Assembly: GCA_008671135.1 (NCBI GenBank)
Contig: RQAP01000029.1
Span: 1 to 20,904 of the forward strand
Direction of reading: 5' to 3'
Origin: Collinsella aerofaciens
Lineage (GTDB): Bacteria > Actinomycetota > Coriobacteriia > Coriobacteriales > Coriobacteriaceae
Length of the DNA stretch: 20,904 nucleotides
A program made the position numbers and the translations under genes. The notes beneath the pieces were generated by a model that was not told where the DNA came from, made no database searches, and saw nothing but the letters and a program-made list of their open reading frames with translations. The stretch's first letter is position 1. Each line of letters begins with the position of its first letter. This document shows positions 1 to 6,877 of the stretch, in pieces.

Positions 1-540
1 CCGCGCCGGCAGCACCCAACAGGCCCTCTCGGGGGCAGGGACGTTCGGCCGTGCGCGGGCGCCCGGTCGGCGGCCCGTTCTGGGCGCGCCTCAATCGTAG
101 CCCGAGACGGTCCCGGGCTGACAATTTCGACTGTAATGGACGTTCTTAAACGGCTAGTTGATGGGGACAGTCTTTAGATTTGTATATCTGGCCATCTGGG
201 ATAGGCTTCAACGAAAGCGGCACTTAGGGACTGTCCCTAGGTGTCGGCACATAGGGGCGTTCCCTTTTTGCCGGCAGTTTGGGACGATCCTTTGATGTCT
301 GATGCCCCCAGAGGGGTGAAGTAATACAGCTGGGTCTGTCTTTTAGGACTTTGGTGTTCCGCCCCTTTATGTTTCACAAGGATCGTCGCATGCGCATTTA
401 CGCGCATAGCCTTGCGCGATAATGCGCATAGCCGCGCAAACATCTGCCAACTATGGCTAAATAATGACCGATAAGCAAATAAATACGCAAACACGAGCAG
501 ATACGCGCGCAATTGTGCGACTATAGGGTTGTTAGAAATG
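1..540. other. Gene-free region upstream of the oxidoreductase operon
   Basis: No reading frame here looks like a real protein on either strand. The first 120 bases are very GC-rich and can fold (for example AGCCCG and CGGGCT flanking about 9 nt near 99-119), so the 3' part of a gene or RNA lying mostly outside the window is possible but not recognised. From about 120 the composition becomes AT-richer. It contains a small palindrome around TAGGGAC/GTCCCTA near 226-240, a 10-nt inverted repeat GACGATCCTT (283-292) with AAGGATCGTC (378-387), and a direct repeat GCGCATAGCC at 402-411 and 424-433. The last part probably holds the promoter of the downstream operon, but I could not place -35/-10 boxes with confidence. 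Confidence 0.4.
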
Positions 541-570
541 AAGGACTTCCGATGACTCAGGAGGCACATC

Positions 571-1650
571 ATGGCAGATTCCAAACAGGCTCCGCTCGAC
601 GCCGAGGCAGCCGCAAAGGCGGCGTTTGCCTCGGTCCAGAATCAGCCGTTCCCAAACGACATCTTTACGGCTCCCGAGCTTTGCTGGGCAGTGATCGGGT
701 GCGGTGTTATCGCCAACCAAATGGCCCAGTCCCTCGCGCTGGCCGGCCGCAAGCTTGCGGGCGTCGCCAACCGCACGCTGTCAAAGGCTCAAGCTTTTGC
801 CGAGCAGTATGGCATCGAGAAGGTCTATGACACGGTCGAGGACCTCTATGCCGATCCGAACATTGACGCAGTCTATATCACCACGCCGCACAACACTCAT
901 ATCACCTACCTGCGAGCCGCTCTGGCAGCTGGTAAGCACGTGCTCTGCGAAAAGGCCATTACCCTCAATTCCGCCGAGCTCGACGAGGCCCGCGCCATTG
1001 CCGACGAACATAACGTGATCCTCATGGACGCCACCACGGTGCTTCACATGCCCTTGTATCAGGAGCTGCGCCGCCGCATGGATGCCGGCGAGTTTGGCCG
1101 CATGAACCTCGCCCAACTCAATTTTGGTAGCTATAAGGAGTACGGCGACCTGACCAACCGCTTTTACAATCGCAACCTTGCCGGCGGCGCCATACTCGAC
1201 ATTGGCGTGTATGCCCTGTCCGTCATGCGTCTCTTTATGGCAAGCCAGCCCGCTGAGGTCGTTTCGCTGGGCAACAACTGCGAGACTGGCGTTGACGTCG
1301 CGGGTGGCATCGTCTGCCGAAATGCCGAGCAGCAGCTGGGCGTCGTGAGCCTTACGCTCCACTCCAAGCAGCCCAAGCGCTCGGTCATCAGTTTCGACAA
1401 GTGCTATATCGAGGTCAACGAGTATCCGCGCGCCGACCATGCGACCATTGTGTGGACTGTTGACGGTCGCCGTGAGGAGGTCCACGCTGGCACCGAGGCC
1501 TACGCACTGTGCTACGAGATGGCCGACCTGGAGAAGGCCGTCGCCGGCGATGATTCGAAGCGCGAGCTTCTGGGCTATGCTTCCGATGTTATGGAGCTTA
1601 TGACCAAGCTCCGCGCCGATTGGGGAGTCGTGTACCCCGAGGAGGAGTAA
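571..1650 (+). CDS. Gfo/Idh/MocA-family NAD(P)-dependent oxidoreductase
   Basis: A 359-residue dehydrogenase of the family that oxidises or reduces sugars, inositols and similar polyols with NAD(P). The Rossmann fold starts after a 38-residue N-terminal extension, with the dinucleotide motif VIGCGVIA (41-48). CEKAIT (126-131) is the family's EKP-type catalytic lysine motif (K128), with alanine replacing the usual proline. DIGVYALSV (from 210) corresponds to the DIGxH/Y substrate-binding helix. The start is supported by AGGAGG at 559-564, six bases before ATG. The stop is only three bases from the next start, so the gene is cotranscribed with the DeoR regulator, suggesting a sugar-responsive catabolic role. 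Family assignment is firm; the substrate cannot be read from sequence. Confidence 0.92.
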   Translation: MADSKQAPLDAEAAAKAAFASVQNQPFPNDIFTAPELCWAVIGCGVIANQMAQSLALAGRKLAGVANRTLSKAQAFAEQYGIEKVYDTVEDLYADPNIDAVYITTPHNTHITYLRAALAAGKHVLCEKAITLNSAELDEARAIADEHNVILMDATTVLHMPLYQELRRRMDAGEFGRMNLAQLNFGSYKEYGDLTNRFYNRNLAGGAILDIGVYALSVMRLFMASQPAEVVSLGNNCETGVDVAGGIVCRNAEQQLGVVSLTLHSKQPKRSVISFDKCYIEVNEYPRADHATIVWTVDGRREEVHAGTEAYALCYEMADLEKAVAGDDSKRELLGYASDVMELMTKLRADWGVVYPEEE

Positions 1651-1653
1651 GCG

Positions 1654-2400
1654 ATGCTTGCGGAAGATAGGCTCAACGCGATCGTGTCGATGGTGCAGCA
1701 GGCCGGCTCGGTTACCGTGCCTGAGCTTGCTGAAGCCCTGGGCGTGACGGCGTCTACCATTCGGCGCGACCTGCAGGCGCTCGACCGTGCACACCGTATC
1801 GCCAAGGTGCACGGAGGCGCGACGAGTCTGGAGCGTGCGCACGTGACGCGCGACCTGACGATCAGCGAGCGCAGTGATCTCCATAACGATGACAAGGAGC
1901 GCATCTGCGCCCGTGCGGCGGCGCTTGTGGAGCCCGAGAGCTTTGTGTACATCGATTCAGGTTCGACGACGCTTAGGCTCATCGAGCATCTTCCGCGCCT
2001 TGAGGGCGTCACCTATGTGACCGATTCTGTGCTCCATGCTCAGCACCTCGCTCTGCGCGGCATGCGCACCGTGGTGCTGGGCGGCGAGCTCAAGCCCGAG
2101 ACCGAAGCGCTCGTTGGCCCCGATGCCTTGGCAACCCTAGACCGCTACAACTTCAATTGCGGTTTTTGGGGTTCTAACGGCATTGCCGCCGAGCAGGGCT
2201 TCACCACACCGGATATCGAGGAAGCGCAGGTCAAGCGTATCTCGATGCGCCATACCGCCAAGCGCTTCGTAATCTCAGACGCCAGTAAATTTGGCATGGT
2301 GGCGTCCGTCAAGTTCGCGGACTTTCGCGATGCAACGATCATCACTGCGGGCGAGGTATCCGCCAAGTACCAGTCGATGGATAACGTCATTACGGTCTAG
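1654..2400 (+). CDS. DeoR-family transcriptional regulator
   Basis: A 248-residue repressor of the DeoR/GlpR type, about the usual family length. The N-terminal winged helix-turn-helix lies at roughly residues 5-57 and includes the typical VTASTIRRDLQALD recognition helix followed by KVHGGA. The rest (about 75-235) is the DeoRC domain, a phosphosugar-isomerase-like fold that senses sugar phosphates, including DSGSTT and a GGELKPET segment. GGAGG at 1641-1645, inside the end of the previous gene, serves as ribosome binding site, so translation is probably coupled. It likely controls its own operon in response to a phosphorylated sugar. A strong terminator follows at 2493-2529. Confidence 0.93.
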   Translation: MLAEDRLNAIVSMVQQAGSVTVPELAEALGVTASTIRRDLQALDRAHRIAKVHGGATSLERAHVTRDLTISERSDLHNDDKERICARAAALVEPESFVYIDSGSTTLRLIEHLPRLEGVTYVTDSVLHAQHLALRGMRTVVLGGELKPETEALVGPDALATLDRYNFNCGFWGSNGIAAEQGFTTPDIEEAQVKRISMRHTAKRFVISDASKFGMVASVKFADFRDATIITAGEVSAKYQSMDNVITV

Positions 2401-2426
2401 CGACAGGGGACAGGACAAGGCCAAAG

Positions 2427-2459
2427 CCACCACAAAGGTGCCTGTCCCCGCTGTGGTGG
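2427..2459. repeat. CCACCACA hairpin repeat, copy 1
   Basis: Stem CCACCACA (2427-2434) pairs with TGTGGTGG (2452-2459) around a 17-nt loop that begins AAGGTGCCTGTCCC. The same stem and loop recur in the same orientation at 2795-2833. There is no T-run after this copy, so it is unlikely to be a terminator by itself. It looks like a dispersed palindromic (REP-like) element. Confidence 0.7.
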
Positions 2460-2492
2460 TTAGTAACGAAAACCGAGTAGTTTTCTCAATAG

Positions 2493-2529
2493 AAAAGCGG
2501 CAACGTCCATTACGGGCGTTGCCGCTTTT
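2493..2529 (+). terminator. Rho-independent terminator of the oxidoreductase-deoR operon
   Basis: AAAAGCGGCAACG (2493-2505) and CGTTGCCGCTTTT (2517-2529) form a perfect 13-bp stem with an 11-nt loop, followed by GTTGT. The A-run before and T-run after make it potentially bidirectional. It lies 93 bases after the deoR stop. Confidence 0.85.
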
Positions 2530-2545
2530 GTTGTCTACCGGTTTT

Positions 2546-2763
2546 GTCTAAGTCTGTAACAACTAGACCGTTAAAAGTGGGCTAGGTGTTACAGATCGAG
2601 ATACTTCCGAGCCGCGCCGTCCCTTTGTCTCAATCTGTAACATCTGGGACCGATTTTGCCGAGTTATTGTTACAGATTGAGATTTTCCCTTAAGGGGGAT
2701 TCGAATGTCTCGATCTGTAACAGACCGACCGGAAAATGGGCTCTAACTGTTACAGATCGAGAC
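2546..2763. repeat. Array of six alternating inverted copies of a 16-nt motif
   Basis: The motif TGTTACAGATCGAGAC or close variants occurs at 2546-2561 (-), 2587-2602 (+), 2627-2642 (-), 2668-2683 (+), 2707-2722 (-) and 2748-2763 (+). Start-to-start distances are 41, 40, 41, 39 and 41 nt and orientation alternates strictly. Intervening segments of 23-25 nt share no obvious similarity. Each neighbouring pair can form a hairpin or a paired protein site. The function is unknown to me. Confidence 0.85.
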
Positions 2764-2794
2764 GTTTTGGGACCGCGGCTGAGCCATTGCGGCA

Positions 2795-2833
2795 AAACCA
2801 CCACAAAGGTGCCTGTCCCGATTGTGGTGGTTT
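2795..2833 (-). terminator. Terminator hairpin of the U32-rluA operon (CCACCACA repeat, copy 2)
   Basis: AAACCACCACA (2795-2805) and TGTGGTGGTTT (2823-2833) form an 11-bp stem with a 17-nt loop. Read on the minus strand it starts at the rluA stop codon (2832-2834) and ends in TTTT, so it has terminator form. Its stem core and most of its loop repeat copy 1 at 2427-2459. Confidence 0.7.
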
Positions 2834-3491
2834 AGGGCTCCCAGGGGCAGGGGGCTTCGATGTGGATGTGCTCACCGGTTACGGGATGCGTAAAGGACAC
2901 GCTGTGGGCATGGAGCATCAGGCCGCAGGGGCGCGGCGTTCCGTAAAGGTCGTCGCCAACCAGGGGATGGCGCTCGCTTGCCAGATGCACACGGATTTGG
3001 TGCTTGCGGCCGGTGAGCAGCTCGACATCGATATACGAGCGCGTGGGCAGGCCACGACGGCTCTTAAGGCGTTTGAGCACCTTCACGCGCGTTTGAGACG
3101 GCTTGCCGCTGGCGCCGACGCGCATCTTTCGGCTGTCGTGACGGTCGCGGGCGATGGCCTTGTCGATGAGCTTTTCGTTCCAGTCGATCTTGCCCTCGGC
3201 GAGCGCTAGGTAGTGCTTTTCGAAAGCGTGGTCGATGACCATCTGGTCAAAAGCGGGCTGCGTCTGCTTGTCGAGCGAGAACAGCACCACGCCGGTGGTG
3301 TCGCGGTCCAGGCGGTTGAGCGGCTGCATGTCGGTCGCGGCAAAGCCGTCGCCCATCGCCAGCAGCAGGTCGCTGGCGTAGTCGGTGAGCGTGCGCTCGC
3401 CGGTGCCGTCGCCGTGGACGATCATGCCGGCGGGCTTGTCGATGGCCATAAGCCAGGCGTCGCAGTAGAGGACTTGAGGTTCTTCGTTCAC
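2832..3491 (-). CDS. RluA-family RNA pseudouridine synthase
   Basis: A 219-residue enzyme that isomerises uridine to pseudouridine in rRNA or tRNA. Visible signatures are DKPAGMIVHG (18-27), the catalytic motif LNRLDRDTTGVVLFS (58-72) with the nucleophile predicted as D62, and LLTGRKHQIRVHLA followed by HPLVGDDLYG near the C-terminus. There is no S4 domain, so it resembles the short RluA form rather than RluC/D. Start is GTG at 3491, supported by GAAAGG seven bases upstream on the minus strand. It begins 15 bases after the U32 gene ends, so both are cotranscribed and may both modify rRNA. The target uridine cannot be inferred. Confidence 0.92.
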   Translation of the reverse strand: MNEEPQVLYCDAWLMAIDKPAGMIVHGDGTGERTLTDYASDLLLAMGDGFAATDMQPLNRLDRDTTGVVLFSLDKQTQPAFDQMVIDHAFEKHYLALAEGKIDWNEKLIDKAIARDRHDSRKMRVGASGKPSQTRVKVLKRLKSRRGLPTRSYIDVELLTGRKHQIRVHLASERHPLVGDDLYGTPRPCGLMLHAHSVSFTHPVTGEHIHIEAPCPWEP

Positions 3492-3506
3492 GTGTAAGCC
3501 TTTCGG

Positions 3507-5999
3507 TTAGCTAATTCCCACAAACATGCAGCCCGAAGTCGCCCCGCGCAGACGGGCGGCGGGCTTGCGGCCGGCTTGAGCTGCCTCGACGGCGCGACGG
3601 ACGCGAGCGACGGCACGGGCGATCTCATCGGTCTCGAGCAGGGTTCCGTCGACCATAAGACGGCGCACGCCGGCATCGAGTAACTGTGGAACCTGAGGCG
3701 TGAGGTCGATGGGGTAGGCGTCGTACAGGCGTGAGCGGCCATGGATGTCGGTGCGGACGGGCATGACCTTTCCGTCGATATTCTTGAGCGAGAGCTTGCG
3801 GGCACGCAGGCGGCAGTTGGCGCAATCGTGGATGCAGCCGTTGGCAACCTGCAGAATGCAATGCTCGCTTGTCATGACGCGCGGGCGGCCAAAGACGGTG
3901 ATGCCTAGAGCCGCGGGCGCGGCGGCGCCGAGCGAGACAATCTCGTCGAGCGTGATTTCGGGCGAGAGCCAAAACGCACCGGCTCCGCGCTCGGCAAGCG
4001 CCTCCATGCAGGGTGCGTTGTGAACCGGCAGGCAAGAGCGAATCTCGGCCGTGGCGCCGGCATGAGCGGCTACGGCGAGCTCGGAGATATTGCCGACGGC
4101 GACGGTGGCTCCGGCATTGATCCAAGGATCGACGCGCTCGTGGTCGACGGCGCGGCAGACCTCGTCGAGTACGGGCACGATACCCTGCTCAAATGCATCG
4201 GCAGGGGAGAGTCCGACAGCCTCGAGCGCGTCGGTGGTCATATAGATGCGCGTTGCACCCTCCGCGCGGGCTGCCTCGGCGGCCTCGAGCGAGGTGACGG
4301 TGGCGCAGATCTGCGGCTCGTCGCGGTAGTGCTTGGGCATGGGGCGCGTACATTTGTCGAGCACCGGCAACTCGAGCGTTTTTGCGCGCTCCTCGTACGG
4401 TGCCAGAATGGCCTCTTCCAGCGCCTTACAAGCGGCGGCGCGCACCTTGTGTACAGCGGAGAAGCCCATGCCGCAGCCCTCATCGAGCGCCACATCAAAG
4501 CTCGCTGCCTCGAAGGGCGAGGAGCCCATGCGGCCCACATGCTCAACCAGGTCTGCCGCCTCGACGGCGCGGGTCTTGGCGGCCTCGACGATGAAGCCCG
4601 TGGCGGTAGCGGTGAGCATGGCGTTGTCACAGCAGGTGAGTGTGACAGTAAACGGCTCGCCCAGACGTGCCACAACGGACACGTCTACGGCGCGGCGGCG
4701 TAGCACATCGCGCTTGAGCGCGGCGCCGGCGGCGTCAATGGCGCTCTGGCTTCGAATCACGCGCACGCGGCAGCCCTCGGGCATGCTACGGGGCACGCGA
4801 CATTCGATGATGTCGCCTGCGGCGGCATCATCGGCGGCGATGGTGGTTAGGAACTGGTCAAACTCATCGTCGTGACGAAGCTCCAGCAGGTCGCCCTTGC
4901 CCACGGGCTCAAACAGCTCAATGCGGGCGATGGCGGCGCGGCGACGGCGATCATCGGGCTTGAGTCCGCGTACATCGCGGTTGGCCAGACGGCTGCCAAG
5001 CACCGTGCCCACAATCTGGCCGCGGTTGTTGGAGCGCTCGTAGCTCATCATCTCGTCGCCCGAGGTGCCATCCTGGTAGGCGTGCGTAAAGTCGCGGTTA
5101 AAGCAGCGCTTGAGCTGGCGCTGGCGGGCGGCATCCTCATCCTTAGAGGTCGAAACATCGGCAAGCATGTCATCAATCTGATGACGATACACGTCGACGA
5201 TGGAATACACGTAATCGGGGGCCTTCATGCGGCCCTCGAGCTTGAGCGATGCGGCGCCGGCGTCATACAGACGGTGAACAAGCTGCGACGTGTTGGTGTC
5301 GCGCGGGCACAGCGCGCGCTCGCGACCGGCAGGGGAGAGCGAGCGGCCGTTCTCGTCAATTAGCTCGTAGGGTAGACGACAGGGTTGAGCGCACATGCCG
5401 CGGTTGGCCGAGCGGCCCGCCATGGCAAAGCTCGACAGCAGGCACAGGCCCGAGTAGCAAAAGCAGATGGCACCGTGGCTAAAGACCTCGAGGTCGACAT
5501 CGGGCGCGGCGTCGTGGATGGCGGCGATTTCGTCGATGGAGAGCTCGCGCGAGAGGGTCACGCGGTCGGCGCCCTGCTCACGGCACCAGATGGTTCCGCG
5601 GTCGTCGTGGATGTTCGCCTGGGTCGAGATATGTGTCTCGATGCCGGGCATGGTGCGCTTGGCCTCAAAGAACAGACCCCAGTCCTGGATAATGAAGGCA
5701 TCGGCGCCCAGCGTGGAGCAGCGATGGATGAGTTGCAGCGCATCGCCCATCTCGGATTGCTTGATGACGATGTTGACCGTGACGTAGACGCGCGACCCGG
5801 CTAGATGCGCGGCGCGGCAGGCTTGCTCAAAGGCCTCGTCGGTAAAGTTGGTTGCCTTGCGGCGGGCGTTGAAGCTGCCCATGCCGCAGTAGATGGCGTC
5901 TGCCCCGGCGGCGAGCGCGGCGGCAAAGGGCTCCGGGCCTCCGGCGGGGGCCAAAAGCTCGGGCCTGCGGTTAGTGGTTCGGCTGGCGGTTGCGGTCAT
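3507..5999 (-). CDS. U32 family protein (RlhA-like, DUF3656), long two-part form
   Basis: An 830-residue member of the U32 'collagenase-like peptidase' family. E. coli members of this family hydroxylate rRNA (RlhA, 23S C2501) or tRNA (TrhP), so RNA hydroxylation is the likeliest role. The N-terminal barrel begins ELLAPAGGPEPFAAALAAGA; the family signature EVFSHGAICFCYSGLCLLS is near 170-188 and CAQPCR near 204, giving conserved cysteines for a metal or Fe-S site. A middle DUF3656-type region follows. From about 555 a second barrel-like segment appears, with its own cysteine group CILQVANGCIHDCANC near 713-728. The protein is longer than RlhA (about 650 residues). ATG at 5999 has AAAGG six bases before it. 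It is transcribed with the RluA-type gene, which supports a role in RNA modification. Confidence 0.88.
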   Translation of the reverse strand: MTATASRTTNRRPELLAPAGGPEPFAAALAAGADAIYCGMGSFNARRKATNFTDEAFEQACRAAHLAGSRVYVTVNIVIKQSEMGDALQLIHRCSTLGADAFIIQDWGLFFEAKRTMPGIETHISTQANIHDDRGTIWCREQGADRVTLSRELSIDEIAAIHDAAPDVDLEVFSHGAICFCYSGLCLLSSFAMAGRSANRGMCAQPCRLPYELIDENGRSLSPAGRERALCPRDTNTSQLVHRLYDAGAASLKLEGRMKAPDYVYSIVDVYRHQIDDMLADVSTSKDEDAARQRQLKRCFNRDFTHAYQDGTSGDEMMSYERSNNRGQIVGTVLGSRLANRDVRGLKPDDRRRRAAIARIELFEPVGKGDLLELRHDDEFDQFLTTIAADDAAAGDIIECRVPRSMPEGCRVRVIRSQSAIDAAGAALKRDVLRRRAVDVSVVARLGEPFTVTLTCCDNAMLTATATGFIVEAAKTRAVEAADLVEHVGRMGSSPFEAASFDVALDEGCGMGFSAVHKVRAAACKALEEAILAPYEERAKTLELPVLDKCTRPMPKHYRDEPQICATVTSLEAAEAARAEGATRIYMTTDALEAVGLSPADAFEQGIVPVLDEVCRAVDHERVDPWINAGATVAVGNISELAVAAHAGATAEIRSCLPVHNAPCMEALAERGAGAFWLSPEITLDEIVSLGAAAPAALGITVFGRPRVMTSEHCILQVANGCIHDCANCRLRARKLSLKNIDGKVMPVRTDIHGRSRLYDAYPIDLTPQVPQLLDAGVRRLMVDGTLLETDEIARAVARVRRAVEAAQAGRKPAARLRGATSGCMFVGIS

Positions 6000-6031
6000 A
6001 TCCTGCCTTTCAAAATGCTCAGATATTCAAA

Positions 6032-6037
6032 AGTATA
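6032..6037 (-). promoter_or_regulatory. Candidate -10 box for the U32-rluA operon
   Basis: On the minus strand TATACT lies about 33 bases before the U32 start codon. No convincing -35 box is visible at 17 bp (GTCGCC), so this is a weak prediction. Confidence 0.3.
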
Positions 6038-6111
6038 GTGGCGTCGCTGCGGTGGGCGACGCCCGCAGCCTAAGCAGGACAAAGTCTTCAGCAGCCCCTC
6101 AGGCAAAACTG

Positions 6112-6171
6112 ATCCCTTTTCCTCCGTCCCTAAGGGATCACATGATCCGAAGGGGACGGAGGAAAAGGGAT
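6112..6171. repeat. Long palindromic element (60 nt) between U32 and ridA
   Basis: ATCCCTTTTCCTCCGTCCC (6112-6130) is perfectly repeated in inverse at 6153-6171, a 19-bp stem; GGATC/GATCC inside the loop can form a second short stem. A diverged relative (TTTTCCTCCG core) lies at 6839-6877. It sits in a divergent promoter region, where neither gene needs a terminator, so it is probably a dispersed repeat. Confidence 0.8.
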
Positions 6172-6226
6172 TAGTATTCGGGCGCGTCGCCAGTCACGCC
6201 GTTCAGCGGCCCGTACGCGCCGTTGG

Positions 6227-6259
6227 GCGATAAAATATTATCGCAATCTGATAATTATC
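6227..6259. promoter_or_regulatory. Two AT-rich palindromes upstream of ridA, candidate operator
   Basis: GCGATAA (6227-6233) mirrors TTATCGC (6238-6244), and GATAATTATC (6250-6259) is a perfect palindrome directly before the candidate -35. Both share GATAA/TTATC half sites and stand about 118-150 bases before ridA. The protein that binds is unknown. Confidence 0.4.
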
Positions 6260-6288
6260 TTGCATCGGGCAAAATCATCCCCTACTAT
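6260..6288 (+). promoter_or_regulatory. Candidate ridA promoter
   Basis: TTGCAT (6260-6265), 17 bp, TACTAT (6283-6288). Both boxes are imperfect matches to sigma-70 consensus, but spacing is ideal and the stretch is the AT-rich part of the gap. It would give a leader of about 80 nt. Confidence 0.35.
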
Positions 6289-6376
6289 CCCAATCAAGCG
6301 CGGTGTTCAGACCGAATTGTGCCTCCCGGTGTGAACGCCGCGCTCACGCTCTCTATCTGATCGTAAGGAGAAAAAC

Positions 6377-6754
6377 ATGAGCAAGACCGTCGTGTCTTCC
6401 GATAACGCACCCGCAGCCATCGGCCCGTATTCCCCCGGCATCCAGACCGGCAACATGGTGTTCCTGTCCGGCCAGCTGGGCATCGACCCCGCAACCGGCA
6501 AGATGCCCGAGGGCGTCGAGGCCCAGGCTAAGCAGTCCCTTGCTAACGTCGAGGCTCTGCTGACCGCTGCCGGCGCCACCTTTGCCGATGTCGTCAAGAC
6601 CACGGTCTACCTGGCCGACATCGCCGACTTCGCTGCCGTGAACGAGATCTACGCTTCCAAGTTCGAGGCTCCGTTCCCCGCGCGCAGCGCTTTCCAGGTT
6701 GCCGCTCTTCCGGCCGGCGGTCTGGTCGAGATCGAGGTCGTCGCCGCTCTCTAA
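6377..6754 (+). CDS. ridA: RidA family enamine/imine deaminase
   Basis: A 125-residue protein of standard length for the RidA/YjgF family, which hydrolyses reactive enamines such as 2-aminoacrylate to 2-ketoacids and ammonia and so protects pyridoxal-phosphate enzymes. Recognisable features are the N-terminal AIGPYSPG, VFLSGQLGIDP, and the C-terminal FPARSAFQVAALPAGGLVEI block, whose arginine corresponds to the substrate-binding arginine of active RidA proteins and whose EIE ending is typical. AAGGAG at 6365-6370 stands six bases before ATG. It is a single-gene unit closed by a perfect terminator at 6785-6818. Its position beside the purine genes may matter because 2-aminoacrylate is expected from 2,3-diaminopropionate lyase (YgeX) in such clusters; no ygeX is in the window. 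Confidence 0.95.
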   Translation: MSKTVVSSDNAPAAIGPYSPGIQTGNMVFLSGQLGIDPATGKMPEGVEAQAKQSLANVEALLTAAGATFADVVKTTVYLADIADFAAVNEIYASKFEAPFPARSAFQVAALPAGGLVEIEVVAAL

Positions 6755-6784
6755 GGCATTGGCAACAACTAAACATGACATGCA

Positions 6785-6818
6785 AAAAGACCCTGCAGTG
6801 CGAGCTGCAGGGTCTTTT
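6785..6818 (+). terminator. Rho-independent terminator of ridA
   Basis: AAAAGACCCTGCAG (6785-6798) and CTGCAGGGTCTTTT (6805-6818) make a perfect 14-bp stem with a 6-nt loop, starting 31 bases after the ridA stop. Confidence 0.93.
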
Positions 6819-6838
6819 GTCAAGCGATGCGACAAAAA

Positions 6839-6877
6839 TAATCCGTTTTCCTCCGCCCCCAAGGAATCAGCGGATTA
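6839..6877 (-). terminator. Terminator-like palindrome at the end of the YheO-type regulator
   Basis: TAATCCG (6839-6845) pairs with CGGATTA (6871-6877), with an inner TTCCT/AGGAA pairing. On the minus strand it begins at the regulator stop codon (6875-6877) and is followed by TTTTT, so it can end transcription. Its TTTTCCTCCG core relates it to the 6112-6171 palindrome. Confidence 0.6.

Noticed and set aside
1..120. 3' part of RNase P RNA or SRP RNA
   Set aside because: The stretch is GC-rich and foldable, but no conserved core sequence of either RNA is present.
237..584. Minus-strand ORF of 115 codons in the upstream gap
   Set aside because: No ribosome site, no family-like sequence, odd composition, and it overlaps the start of the oxidoreductase gene.
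2427..2459. Terminator of deoR
   Set aside because: No T-run after the stem on either strand; the hairpin at 2493-2529 is the clear terminator.
2546..2763. CRISPR array
   Set aside because: Repeats are only 16 nt, alternate in orientation, and no cas gene is near.
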